Source: Limnobacter sp.
GTDB lineage: Bacteria > Pseudomonadota > Gammaproteobacteria > Burkholderiales > Burkholderiaceae_B
DNA length: 64,000 bases
Direction: 5' to 3'
Assembly (NCBI GenBank): GCA_029866125.1
Contig: JARWZZ010000015.1
Coordinates: 124,001-188,000, forward strand
Part shown: one piece after another, positions 55,443-64,000 of the stretch
Position numbering within the stretch: the first letter of the stretch is position 1
Layout of the letters: each line of letters opens with the position of its first letter
Notes under the pieces: generated by a model
Seen by the model: only the letters and a program-made list of their open reading frames with translations
Databases searched by the model: none
What the model was told of the DNA's origin: nothing
Translations under genes and position numbers: made by a program

Positions 55443-56552
55443 TTGAACCTCACCTTTAATGAGTCATTTGCAGGGCTCATTGCTTCAATTGCATTTCTGG
55501 CATTCTGTCTAAGCTACGTTCTGGCTAGGGCCCTGGCCAGAGTTTCTCCATATCTTGGTCTCGTAGATAAACCAAACTCTCGTTCAAGCCATGCCAAACC
55601 AACACCTAGGGGCGGTGGGATCGCTGTTCTTGTAAGTTTTATTGTTTGCACCTTATTTTTCCAACTGTTTTCAGGCGTTAATTTGCAACCGGAGGTATTG
55701 TGGATTGAGGTACTAGCCGTTACCACGCTCATTGGTACCATGGGTGCAGTAGACGATGTGATGGGCCTTAGTCCAAAGTTAAGGCTACTTTTACAAACTG
55801 TATTTGCTCTATTGTCAATTTATGCCATTCACCCCATGCCAACAACAGGCATCCCATTTTTTGGGGAGTTGCCAATTTGGATAATCACCCCAATTGGATT
55901 GCTTGGTCTGATGTGGTGGTTGAATTTGTATAATTTTATGGACGGTTTGGATGGATTAGCCAGCAGTCAAACTCTTTATATGTGCATATCCGGGCTGCTG
56001 GGGATTTGTCTTTTAGCGACGACGCAAGGTATAGAAATTGGGCACCACATGAAACAATTCTATGGCCCCCTACTACTTGTCCTGGCCTCTTGTAGCCTTG
56101 GTTTCATCGTCATCAACTGGCATCCCGCACGCATATTTCTAGGGGACTCTGGCAGCCTTTCTCAAGCCTATTTGCTGTTTATGTTGGCAATTGCTAGCAT
56201 CAGCCAAGCCGCGTTGACCTACCAATTCTGGCTTATTGTAGGAGCAATATTTGTTCTGGATGCCACCTACACGCTTGCACAAAGAATAAAGCGCAAAGCC
56301 AAGCTAAGCGTAGCGCACAGGGACCACACCTATCAGAGGCTATTTGACAATACCGAGCTTAAACAACACCATGTCACTTCCATTTATATCCTATGGAATT
56401 TCTTAGTCTTATTACCTCTAAGCCTACTTAGTCTAATTTTCAAAGACCATTCAGACCACTTGTTGATTTTGGCTTACTGGGTAACTTTTATCGCTTTAAC
56501 TTCCATGCGCAGAAAAGTTAGCTCAAAAACGAAAAAACCCACCCAAATCTAA
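55443..56552 (+). CDS. WecA-like undecaprenyl-phosphate sugar-1-phosphate transferase
   Basis: 369 residues from a TTG at 55443 with GGAAG about eight bases upstream. Eleven hydrophobic segments; MraY/WecA motifs are present: DKPNSRSSHAKPTPRGGG, the DD region GAVDDVMGLSPKLRL, NLYNFMDGLDGLA, HPARIFLGDSGS and the cytoplasmic HRDHTYQRL. It transfers a sugar 1-phosphate (often GlcNAc) to undecaprenyl phosphate to start an O-antigen or other surface glycan. No further glycan genes follow here. Its stop codon lies inside a terminator hairpin. Confidence 0.93.
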   Translation: MNLTFNESFAGLIASIAFLAFCLSYVLARALARVSPYLGLVDKPNSRSSHAKPTPRGGGIAVLVSFIVCTLFFQLFSGVNLQPEVLWIEVLAVTTLIGTMGAVDDVMGLSPKLRLLLQTVFALLSIYAIHPMPTTGIPFFGELPIWIITPIGLLGLMWWLNLYNFMDGLDGLASSQTLYMCISGLLGICLLATTQGIEIGHHMKQFYGPLLLVLASCSLGFIVINWHPARIFLGDSGSLSQAYLLFMLAIASISQAALTYQFWLIVGAIFVLDATYTLAQRIKRKAKLSVAHRDHTYQRLFDNTELKQHHVTSIYILWNFLVLLPLSLLSLIFKDHSDHLLILAYWVTFIALTSMRRKVSSKTKKPTQI

Positions 56553-56568
56553 GGTTGGATGGGTTTTT
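56533..56568. terminator. Bidirectional terminator overlapping the wecA-like stop codon
   Basis: AAAAACCCA pairs with TGGGTTTTT, with an inner CCAA/TTGG, over the last codons of the glycosyltransferase gene. T-runs on both strands serve this gene and the convergent DUF4394 gene. Confidence 0.82.
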
Positions 56569-56593
56569 ACATCGATTGCAGACCAATGAGGTA

Positions 56594-58327
56594 TTAGAAC
56601 TTCACTGTCACTGCACGGAGTGCTGTACCTGCATTTGCACCGGTACCAATTTCATTGGTGCCTGAGGCCATTGCTGCAGCAGAGGCAGCACCAGTGGCCA
56701 AGTCCAAATTGAACAGGCTGTATGCACCAGAAATACCAGAGCGCAAAGCAATTAAACGTGCACCGTTGTCGCCACCCGATACATCAATTCCACCAAACCC
56801 GCTGTAGGTAGCACCCAAACTTCCGATAGCGGCCAAAGTGCCGCCGTTGGGGTTTGTTTGCTGCAGCAGTCTGCTGTTTGTCGCATCAATGTCAAACATA
56901 CGAGTTGCTGTTGGACGTGGGTTTGCGAACGAATTGGTGTAAACCACAGAAACAACACTGAAAGTATTAGGTGTTGGTTCTGGGGCAGCGAATGCAAGTG
57001 GTGTGTCAGTAGTGGTTGCACCTGTAGTTTCTAGGTTGGCTCCAGGCACACGATAGTTCTCAGAAGAGCCACCTTGACTTGAGCTGACAATGCGCAAGGC
57101 ATCAGCTGCTGGGTTTATGTCTACAGAGTAAGACTTACCAGCGGCCAAACCTGCAACAATTTGTGGGGCCACACTCAAGGTTGACACCACAACGGCAGCA
57201 CCTGTTGAATTGTCTACAGTAAACACTCGACCCAGGCTGGACAAGCCATAAATCTTAGCTGTTGCAGGACGGTAGTCCAAAGACAGCAAGGACTCCCCAG
57301 CACTCAAACCAGTGATACTTACTGCAGTGGCCGCATTGGAATTACGCAATCCAAAGTTCAACAAGCGTTGCGCTCCTGCTGCATTGCCATCCAAAGCTAC
57401 AACTGTTGGTGCAGCAGGTTGGTCAATTACAAGTCCTACAATATTACTCGCTGGCGCAGCACCCACAAGGGTTGCGGCCGGTGCTGCTTGCGGCAATGTA
57501 GCGGTAGAGTCTGGAATTGCGATAGAGTAAAAACCAGTCGACCCGCCAACGTTCAGCACGGCATAACCCACGTTGTTGCGGCCATCAATATCAAATCCAT
57601 TGCTGGACGTGACTGGTGAAGAAGTGGCAAACAACGGCGCAGCGGTAACAGTGATACCGCCGTTCGGGTTGGATTGCTGAATCAAACTGCCAGAAGTCGA
57701 GTCAATGCTGAACTGGCGAGTTGAAGTGGTTCCATCAAATGTGTTTGTATAAGCAGTCGCGGTATCTGTAAATGCCGCTGTTGAACCCGTACGCGTGAGT
57801 GGGGTGTCAGTAAACACTTGGCCAGCAGTGCGGTCTGTGCCGTTGCTGGCAACAAACATCCTCAAGTTTTGACCCGTATTACTGATAATACGCAGTGCGT
57901 CAGCAGCTGGGTTGAAATCAACACCGAAGGAACTGCCGTTCAAACCTGCATAAGGCTCTGTGGTGTCGGTTGGGTTTGCAACCAAGCTGGCTACTAAAGT
58001 TAACGCCGCAGTATTGGGATCCAAAGTGTAAACACGACCTTGGTTGCTGGAGTCGCGAGTGACTACATAAAACCTAGAATCACGAGGACGGAAATCCATG
58101 CCAATTACCGTCTCGGCTGTACTTTGACCGGTCAATGGCAATCGGGTTTTAGAAACAGAAGGGTTCTCACGATCAAAGCTGATCAAAAGGCCATCACTGG
58201 TCACAGCGAGGGCATTACCTCTGTTGCCAGTTTGAGTTGCAGAATTGTTATCATCACTGCTGAAACATCCAGCCACCGCGGTCGATGCTAACATAAGTGC
58301 CAGTGTAGTCTTTTTAAACTTGAACAT
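56594..58327 (-). CDS. DUF4394 lipoprotein, two-repeat beta-propeller-like
   Basis: 577 residues. Signal peptide with lipobox VAGC at residues 17-20 (FKKTTLALMLASTAVAGC). The mature protein contains two homologous halves of about 270 residues; each has a segment like VDFNPAADALRIISNTGQN (first) or VDINPAADALRIVSSSQ (second) and a TNPNGG sequence. These are DUF4394 features, a family predicted to fold as a beta-propeller and found in secreted proteins. GGGAG precedes the ATG. It is upstream on the same strand as nothing else nearby. Function unknown; adhesion or surface binding is plausible. Confidence 0.85.
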   Translation of the reverse strand: MFKFKKTTLALMLASTAVAGCFSSDDNNSATQTGNRGNALAVTSDGLLISFDRENPSVSKTRLPLTGQSTAETVIGMDFRPRDSRFYVVTRDSSNQGRVYTLDPNTAALTLVASLVANPTDTTEPYAGLNGSSFGVDFNPAADALRIISNTGQNLRMFVASNGTDRTAGQVFTDTPLTRTGSTAAFTDTATAYTNTFDGTTSTRQFSIDSTSGSLIQQSNPNGGITVTAAPLFATSSPVTSSNGFDIDGRNNVGYAVLNVGGSTGFYSIAIPDSTATLPQAAPAATLVGAAPASNIVGLVIDQPAAPTVVALDGNAAGAQRLLNFGLRNSNAATAVSITGLSAGESLLSLDYRPATAKIYGLSSLGRVFTVDNSTGAAVVVSTLSVAPQIVAGLAAGKSYSVDINPAADALRIVSSSQGGSSENYRVPGANLETTGATTTDTPLAFAAPEPTPNTFSVVSVVYTNSFANPRPTATRMFDIDATNSRLLQQTNPNGGTLAAIGSLGATYSGFGGIDVSGGDNGARLIALRSGISGAYSLFNLDLATGAASAAAMASGTNEIGTGANAGTALRAVTVKF

Positions 58328-58487
58328 TTAATACTCCCGATTCTGTCGTTTAAATTAAGAGGCGATATTGGCCTATCTCGTCAGTATACAACCCAATGTT
58401 TTCATATTAATCGTAGTCACAAAATTTAGATCCTAAAGACGAGTTTGTCGATACGAAGCATGGCAAATTAGGGAAAGCCCTAGCCGT

Positions 58488-58521
58488 AAAAAAAGGAAAG
58501 CCATCCTAGATGACCTTCCTT
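58488..58521 (-). terminator. Rho-independent terminator of the 58553 surface-protein gene
   Basis: On the minus strand a 13-bp stem (with two G-U pairs) closes a TAG loop and is followed by seven T. The remaining spacer to 58327 holds a minus-strand TATACT box at 58383-58388, probably the -10 of the DUF4394 gene, and a small TTAGGG/CCCTAG hairpin. Confidence 0.85.
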
Positions 58522-58552
58522 CTAATCAAAATCGAGATAAGTACCGCAGTTA

Positions 58553-61510
58553 CTAGACCGTCGAATAAACTCCAAAATCAGTCACATTAATATCAGCTAT
58601 GCTCACACCTACAAATGTACCGATCAAGGTGGGAGATGCCTGATCTGCTGTGCTCGACTCAAAATATATATCTACCGAATTAGCAACGTCCCCAGCAACC
58701 ACCAAATACAACTCAGTAGCAGATTTCCCATAGGTCAGTCCTGCTCTTGCTTCAGCAGCCGTGGCATCAGACAGCTTGAGTACCAAGCTGGAATGGAGTA
58801 GTGAATCTGCGGCTGCAAGGCCCGCTTTGCTCAATTCCAGGTAACTCTTTGGTTGGTTGGCCATGGTGGTCACATCAGCGGCCGAGAACTGTGTACCGGC
58901 AGCACCAGTCGTTGTGTCAGAGGCTGCGAAGTTGACTGCGCCTACACCACCCGACGGCCCATTATCGAGGAATGCAATGAAGTCAGTGTTGTTGGTAAAG
59001 TTAAATCCATTCAACGTGTCAGATCCATCGACTGACCTAAAGTGCACCTCATCAACTCCCACGCCATCTAGAGTGGTGATTTGATCGTTACCGCTCAGTC
59101 CAGCAAATACATCCTTGGTACCGTCCGCACTCAACTGGATAAAATCATCACCATCCGCACCAACTACGACGTCAGCCCCTAGGCCGTCTTGTAAAGAATC
59201 ATCACCTGCACCACCGTTCAGGCTGTCGTTACCGTCTCCACCGGATAGCGTGTCGTTCCCGGCCCCGCCCATCAAAGTATCATTGCCTGCAAAACCTTCA
59301 AGGTCATCATTACCTGCATCGCCTGACAAATAGTCATTGCCTGTGGCACCTGTTAAATCATCAGCTCCTTGACCGCCGCCGGCAAATGTTGCCCCCACCC
59401 CAGTATATAAAAAGCCATCATCGCCAGACGTACCAAGGTAGACCGACTTGAATCCACCTGAGATTGCAGTGCTGTTGGCCGTATCTATCAAATTAAAAAC
59501 TGTAGAAGTGGCGGCGCTAGATGCAGATAACTGAATCGACACACCCTCGTCGTCAGTTGTGACAACTGGACCAGTCAGTAGATTACCCACACTGTCTTGT
59601 TCTTGGATGCGAACCGCCAAATCTGCAACAGTAACCCCAGGACTTACTCGAACGTCGGCATTTCCCACATTAGCCAAATTCAGACGCACTCCGATGAAAA
59701 GCGAGTTACCACCCTCAACAACAATCCGATCAGTCTTGCTTTCAGGATTGTTTGAAACACCAGAAGGCGTGAGACCGTCGGCTGTGTTTATTGCCCCGCC
59801 ACCAGTACGTCCTAAATTAAACTGAACTGTATCTTGACCATTCCGAGTATTAACAGTGAATTCCCGAGTAAAGTCAGCCCCCAGGACGACAGTCGAATCA
59901 GCGTTATTCGCGGTAGCTATCCCAGTAATCCCAGCCCGATTGGCAGAGGAACCCAAAGTGATATTACTTTCGACTCCAGCACCCAATGTAGCTATGTTTT
60001 CAACACTGAAAACTGAGTTAAATGTTGCATCAGTTACAGCACGGATGTCGCTAACCAAGGTATCGGTACCTGCCCCACCTTCTATGGAATCAGAACCCAC
60101 CGATATACGGAACACATCATTACCGCCCCCGCCTTGCAGAGCGTCATTACCTGCAGAATCCGAAATTTGATCATTGAAAGCTGTACCGATCACCGTAACA
60201 CCAGCACCGATTGACCCGCCTGCACCAACCTGTGGATTGACCCCCACTGAAATGCCCCCACCCAAAGACGAAGCATCCACTGTCCGTATAAAGGTCCCTC
60301 CGTTTAAGCGCCCTAAATCTAGACCGGCAACACCCGTTACCACAAGGCGCTCAATCGTTTGAGTTGAGGTCAATGTTAGTTGATTGGCCAGTGAATTAGA
60401 AACGCCTTCACTGGACAGGCTAACCTGGTTAAACGCACCATCCACATTCAACTTACTGGCACCCAGGGTGACATTTCGTACCGTCAAACTTGCAGTTTGT
60501 TGCTCAGCGGTCTGCTTGTTGAACTGAACTGAAATATCCCTGGGGTTCACATTGGATAAGTTGGTGTCACGCAGCACAACTGAGCTAATTGACCCTAAAT
60601 TTGGAAGAGTTAGATTGGTAGCACCTTTCACATCACTCAACGTTACAGTGCGCAAAGAGCTCACCACCTGAGCCCCATTGACATCCAAGTCACGCACTGC
60701 AGACAAATTGTAGTTACCAAATGCCTCAATCAAATTCAGATTTTCAATTCGCTGAAAAAATGGCAATTGAGTGACCGCGCCAAAGATTGTAAGGCTGTCA
60801 TTGGAGCCACCTGCGCCATTCAAGGTATCGCCAGTTTGAGTGACCTGCTGAGTTCCTCGATTATCTGCAATAAAGATATCGTCGCCTGCGCCACCAGTCA
60901 TGGTGTCCAAGCCTGTTGTTAGAATGAAATTAGGTCCAGACTGTGTCGCCAGTTGCTGAATGCGAATAATTGTGGGGTCCACATCAACCAAATTCACATT
61001 GGTACCAGAATTGATTGTCTGAAGAAAATCCCTCGCAATTTGGGCGGCATCCGACCCACCATACGCATTGATTTCAGCCTGCGTATTAACCGCTGATGTA
61101 AACACCTCAGCAACGGCAGCCTTCTTGTTAATAATGGTCAAGTCGGGAGTACCACCTTCATTTGGATTGCCGTCTTGGGCACCTTCCAGAATAAACAAAG
61201 CGGCCTGGGCACGGCTCACCGTGGGGTCGGTAGATACACCATCAATACGATCTGACCAATACCTTAATCCAGATGAATCAGGCTCACGGTTGAACAACTG
61301 GTTGTAGATCGCTCTAACAAACAGAACCGTGGGCCCATTGCCATACAAATCCAGCGATTCTTGCGAAGTACCGAATGCATTTATTACACCCTGAATACCC
61401 TGTTGATCAGCTCGCTGAGACCAAAAGGCAAGTCCAGCTGGGTCTGCAGGTCTGCCATAGTAAGCAATATAAATTTTTTGTATCTTATTAATAAAATCTG
61501 CTGCAGCCAT
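58553..61510 (-). CDS. Large DUF4214/RTX S-layer-like surface protein
   Basis: 985 residues, no signal peptide. DUF4214 module at the N-terminus ([20 protein letters not shown], about 9-130), then a long Asn/Thr/Ser/Ala-rich beta-rich region (about 200-690) with low Lys, typical of S-layer proteins. Hemolysin-type calcium repeats (GGxGxDxLx; e.g. [20 protein letters not shown]) occupy about 725-800. The C-terminus is [13 protein letters not shown]. Such proteins are exported by type I secretion and crystallise or attach at the surface with Ca2+. AGGGAGA precedes the ATG. No T1SS genes lie in the window. Confidence 0.88.
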   Translation of the reverse strand: MAAADFINKIQKIYIAYYGRPADPAGLAFWSQRADQQGIQGVINAFGTSQESLDLYGNGPTVLFVRAIYNQLFNREPDSSGLRYWSDRIDGVSTDPTVSRAQAALFILEGAQDGNPNEGGTPDLTIINKKAAVAEVFTSAVNTQAEINAYGGSDAAQIARDFLQTINSGTNVNLVDVDPTIIRIQQLATQSGPNFILTTGLDTMTGGAGDDIFIADNRGTQQVTQTGDTLNGAGGSNDSLTIFGAVTQLPFFQRIENLNLIEAFGNYNLSAVRDLDVNGAQVVSSLRTVTLSDVKGATNLTLPNLGSISSVVLRDTNLSNVNPRDISVQFNKQTAEQQTASLTVRNVTLGASKLNVDGAFNQVSLSSEGVSNSLANQLTLTSTQTIERLVVTGVAGLDLGRLNGGTFIRTVDASSLGGGISVGVNPQVGAGGSIGAGVTVIGTAFNDQISDSAGNDALQGGGGNDVFRISVGSDSIEGGAGTDTLVSDIRAVTDATFNSVFSVENIATLGAGVESNITLGSSANRAGITGIATANNADSTVVLGADFTREFTVNTRNGQDTVQFNLGRTGGGAINTADGLTPSGVSNNPESKTDRIVVEGGNSLFIGVRLNLANVGNADVRVSPGVTVADLAVRIQEQDSVGNLLTGPVVTTDDEGVSIQLSASSAATSTVFNLIDTANSTAISGGFKSVYLGTSGDDGFLYTGVGATFAGGGQGADDLTGATGNDYLSGDAGNDDLEGFAGNDTLMGGAGNDTLSGGDGNDSLNGGAGDDSLQDGLGADVVVGADGDDFIQLSADGTKDVFAGLSGNDQITTLDGVGVDEVHFRSVDGSDTLNGFNFTNNTDFIAFLDNGPSGGVGAVNFAASDTTTGAAGTQFSAADVTTMANQPKSYLELSKAGLAAADSLLHSSLVLKLSDATAAEARAGLTYGKSATELYLVVAGDVANSVDIYFESSTADQASPTLIGTFVGVSIADINVTDFGVYSTV

Positions 61511-61544
61511 TCGCGCAGTCTCCCTCTAGGTTCTATAAACATGA

Positions 61545-61575
61545 CGGCCTGAGTCACATTTTGGTGACTAGGCCG
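61545..61575 (-). repeat. Hairpin between the two large surface-protein genes
   Basis: CGGCCT and AGTCAC pair with GTGACT and AGGCCG, with one bulged base, around a six-base loop. It lies between the stop of the upstream gene (61606) and the start of the downstream one (61510). There is no long T-run, so partial termination or mRNA end protection is as likely as full termination. Confidence 0.6.
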
Positions 61576-61605
61576 CTGCTCTTCTCTAAACTTTTAGCTT
61601 GTTTC

Positions 61606-64000
61606 TCAACCGATCAACTCAAAATCTGTTTGATCCAACGGGCTTGCAGTGTTCAATCCAATCAGTTTGACCAGTGGAGTGCTTCCAGCTACGCGGTTAG
61701 CGAATGCAGTCTCATCAACATCAGTAGACGTGTTATTCGTCACAACACGGCTGAACTGAAATCCAAACGTATCCACATCATTAGATACAAAGAGAATAAA
61801 TCGTTCGCTACTTGTTGCATTCGTGATGCTATTTACTGCGTCTGTCAACCGCGTCAAGCCACCTGCTTCCAAATCTGCAGCTGTGATACCCAGCTGATTG
61901 CGGATCGCATTGCTCATAATCACGATTACATCATTCGCATCCACATTGACATCGTTGGTACCTGTTGTACCTAGAATGTGAATACGAGTGTCTGGAGTGA
62001 CTGTAGTTGTAGAACCAAGACCCAGAAGTCCGGGGGTGGTTACTGTTTCGGGCCCAAACGCACGAGTATCGGAGGTTGAGGGATTTGCAAACGCCAACTT
62101 TCTATCGAACACCAACACATCATTATCAGTCGCATTGGCGGCTGATACCACTGGCCGGAAATTCAGAATAGTATCTCCAAAGCTACTCAATACATCTTCA
62201 AAAATTACTCGATCACGCTGGGGCGTAGTGCCGTCCATCAGATTAATCAGATCTACGCCACCACCACCTTGGATGTTGTCTGATTGATTGGAACCGAAAA
62301 TTCTGTCTGAGCCAGCACCGCCGGTAATATCCAAGGCCACATTGGTAGACTTATTAACCATACCGTTCATGGTCAATACTGTTGTGCCCACTCCACCATT
62401 GGCTACAGACACTGTACGAAGTACGTCTGTAGTAATCCCACCCAACTCCAATGTACCGCCAGCTTGTAAAGTGGCGTCCAACACCAAAGAGGTCACTCCC
62501 TGCAATTGAAGGTTATCAATCACGCGGCGTACTGCAACTGCTTCAACAAAATCCTTTACTACAGGCAGCTCAGTGGTTAAAGTCAATGCTCTCGGATTTG
62601 CAACGGTCAGCTTGGCCATGTCTGAAGCAACACCAACATTCAGCATTTGCCCTACGTTACCGGTGGTCTCAGTACTCAGGTTGGCAGTCAAAGCATTGAT
62701 GCGAGAGTTTTCACGTGTAATAAATACCTCGGGGGCCAAAGTGCCGTTACTATCAAACTGAATGTTGCTTACAGTGAATTGATCGCCCGCAACAGAGCCT
62801 CTCAGTTCAACTGACCGCAAACCTCTCACACCTTTCACATTTAATGTTTCGGTACTGTTGGAATCCAGACGAATCGTTTCAAACTGGGAGATGGAGTCCA
62901 ATGTAGTTTGATTCAAAGATGCGGGGGAACTCAAAACCAACACATCATTAACAGAGGAACCGCCACGCAACAACTGACTTGCATTCAAGCTTGAGCCTAC
63001 ATCCAACACAAGGGTATTGGTACTTGCAACACGCGTACCATCAAACTCTTTCAGCTTTGACCCCAATGCTGATGCATCAACGCGGAAAACATCAGAATCG
63101 CTTTGAACTACCGTAATTCTGCTTGTATCTGAATCCGAACCCAAAACCAAAGAACGAATCAATGCTTGGCTGGGACCTGGAACCTTAGCACTCTCAGCTG
63201 CATTGTTTGCGTTGATCACAAACAAAGACTCAACACCGGCACCTGACAACTTAAAGTTGGTTAACTGTGGGGTCAAATTTTGATTGGGTGTTGACAGCAC
63301 GTTAACGATATTGGTGCCGTCAATGCGTACGGTTAAAGCATCAGCAGAGGTGGCTACTGCCGCTGCATCAAACTTTAATGCCAACTCACGGTTACTGCTA
63401 TTGATTTGTGCATTCAATTCGGGTGTGGAGTTCAATGCTCCGCCTGCTACACCTTCAATGAAGAATGTCACATCGACCAATTGTTTCAATCCTGAAACAG
63501 TAGTGATGGAATCAAAACCTGTACCTAGACGAGTTGCATTCAACCGAACGGAGTTCAAAGCACCATCTGTGTCATTCAAATTGAAAACGACATTCCGTAC
63601 CGCGTCAGACTCCTGATTGTCGACGGTCAAGCGCTCTACTCCGCTAATACCTAAATTCAATGTGCTTGCGCTGGAAAGCCGGTTGCCGGTGATATTGAAC
63701 TTCAATTCGTCAATACCGCCACCGGTGTTACCCGCCATGTCTATCACGTCACCATCGTTTAGAGTTGAATTTGTGGCATCCAACGTGCCATTAACAAAAC
63801 GCAGTGAGGCCACAGCAGACTCATTTGCTACCGTACCTAGCAAGTTGTCCTTGATGTTGGTAAACGTTAGGTTGCTAGAGCCAACAAGCCGACCAATAAA
63901 TTGGTCCGCCCTTGTATCCAAGGTATTCCCATTCTCTTGCGGTTGAAACAACGTGTTGGCGTCAATGCCAGACAAATATTCCCTAGCCACCAAAACCGCA
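61606..64000 (-). CDS. Large S-layer-like surface protein (partial, N-terminus beyond window)
   Basis: About 797 residues lie in the window; the reading frame is open across the right edge and no convincing start is present. The first visible residues (AVLVAREYLSGIDANTL) resemble the segment after DUF4214 in the neighbouring protein ([16 protein letters not shown]), so a DUF4214 module probably lies outside. The body is Asn/Thr/Ser/Val rich, beta-repetitive (SVRLNATRLGTGFDSITTV), with one RTX-like stretch (GGAGSDRIFGSNQSDNIQGG). It ends in DQTDFELIG. Likely type I secreted and paralogous to the 58553 protein; tandem surface genes. Confidence 0.85.
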   Translation of the reverse strand, partial: AVLVAREYLSGIDANTLFQPQENGNTLDTRADQFIGRLVGSSNLTFTNIKDNLLGTVANESAVASLRFVNGTLDATNSTLNDGDVIDMAGNTGGGIDELKFNITGNRLSSASTLNLGISGVERLTVDNQESDAVRNVVFNLNDTDGALNSVRLNATRLGTGFDSITTVSGLKQLVDVTFFIEGVAGGALNSTPELNAQINSSNRELALKFDAAAVATSADALTVRIDGTNIVNVLSTPNQNLTPQLTNFKLSGAGVESLFVINANNAAESAKVPGPSQALIRSLVLGSDSDTSRITVVQSDSDVFRVDASALGSKLKEFDGTRVASTNTLVLDVGSSLNASQLLRGGSSVNDVLVLSSPASLNQTTLDSISQFETIRLDSNSTETLNVKGVRGLRSVELRGSVAGDQFTVSNIQFDSNGTLAPEVFITRENSRINALTANLSTETTGNVGQMLNVGVASDMAKLTVANPRALTLTTELPVVKDFVEAVAVRRVIDNLQLQGVTSLVLDATLQAGGTLELGGITTDVLRTVSVANGGVGTTVLTMNGMVNKSTNVALDITGGAGSDRIFGSNQSDNIQGGGGVDLINLMDGTTPQRDRVIFEDVLSSFGDTILNFRPVVSAANATDNDVLVFDRKLAFANPSTSDTRAFGPETVTTPGLLGLGSTTTVTPDTRIHILGTTGTNDVNVDANDVIVIMSNAIRNQLGITAADLEAGGLTRLTDAVNSITNATSSERFILFVSNDVDTFGFQFSRVVTNNTSTDVDETAFANRVAGSTPLVKLIGLNTASPLDQTDFELIG

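Noticed and set aside
59150-59350. Repetitive DNA resembling a CRISPR or tandem array
   Set aside because: The repeats are in frame and encode the glycine/aspartate calcium-binding repeats of the surface protein; there are no unique spacers.
59834-62761. Long plus-strand open frames antisense to the large surface proteins
   Set aside because: They lack ribosome sites and conserved motifs and are explained by the codon bias of Thr/Ser/Ala-rich genes on the other strand.

Overview
The window is a stretch of chromosome from a Gram-negative betaproteobacterium of the order Burkholderiales. The evidence is the gene order (mlaFED-mlaA-mlaC; kdsD-kdsC-lptCAB-rpoN-hpf-ptsN-hprK-rapZ; lolB-ispE-tRNA-Gln-prs-rplY-pth-ychF; M16-M16-rsmD-coaD facing ftsY-ftsE-ftsX). 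Together with the moderate GC content this resembles Limnobacter or a close relative; the genus is an inference and was not checked against a database. No plasmid, phage, IS element or CRISPR array is visible, and no gap between genes exceeds 300 bases.

Layout. 1-3178 (minus): the Mla retrograde phospholipid transport operon, with mlaC cut by the window edge. 3412-11976 (plus): a compact type IV pilus/MSHA-like assembly cluster with a lipoprotein secretin, a short ATPase, a platform protein, two bitopic accessory proteins and three pilin-like proteins, one with an unusual symmetric six-cysteine motif. 11991-13997 (minus): a KefB-type cation/proton antiporter. 14115-21980 (plus): Kdo synthesis and LPS export (kdsD, kdsC, lptC, lptA, lptB), then sigma-54, hibernation factor, nitrogen-PTS EIIA, HPr kinase and RapZ. 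21933-23947 (minus): mutM-mutY, the 8-oxoguanine repair pair. 24053-34328 (plus): TPR lipoprotein, lolB, ispE, tRNA-Gln, prs, rplY, pth, a patatin-like lipase, a chemoreceptor and ychF. 34456-40726: a small HNH protein, then an IclR regulator divergent from a five-gene putative catabolic operon (SDR, flavin monooxygenase, bile-acid-type symporter, epimerase-like SDR, EamA exporter). 40807-49268: a periplasmic protein of unknown function, then the minus-strand ferredoxin/coaD/rsmD/M16 operon facing ftsY-ftsE-ftsX. 49273-50921 (minus): a DsbC/G-like protein and rmlD.

The right end (51167-64000) is a cell-surface region: a GDSL-esterase autotransporter, small lipoproteins, an M8 (leishmanolysin-like) metallopeptidase with an N-terminal DUF4214 module, a WecA-like glycan initiator, a DUF4394 lipoprotein, and two very large RTX/S-layer-like proteins. 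The metallopeptidase and the complete large surface protein share the DUF4214 module, lack signal peptides, and end in short hydrophobic tails, which suggests type I secretion by an exporter outside the window.

The points I consider most worth following up are the Cys-rich pilus tip candidate and its compact machine, the DUF4214-M8 peptidase beside RTX/S-layer proteins, the IclR-controlled monooxygenase operon with its paired upstream repeats, and an FtsE whose Q-loop glutamine is missing.
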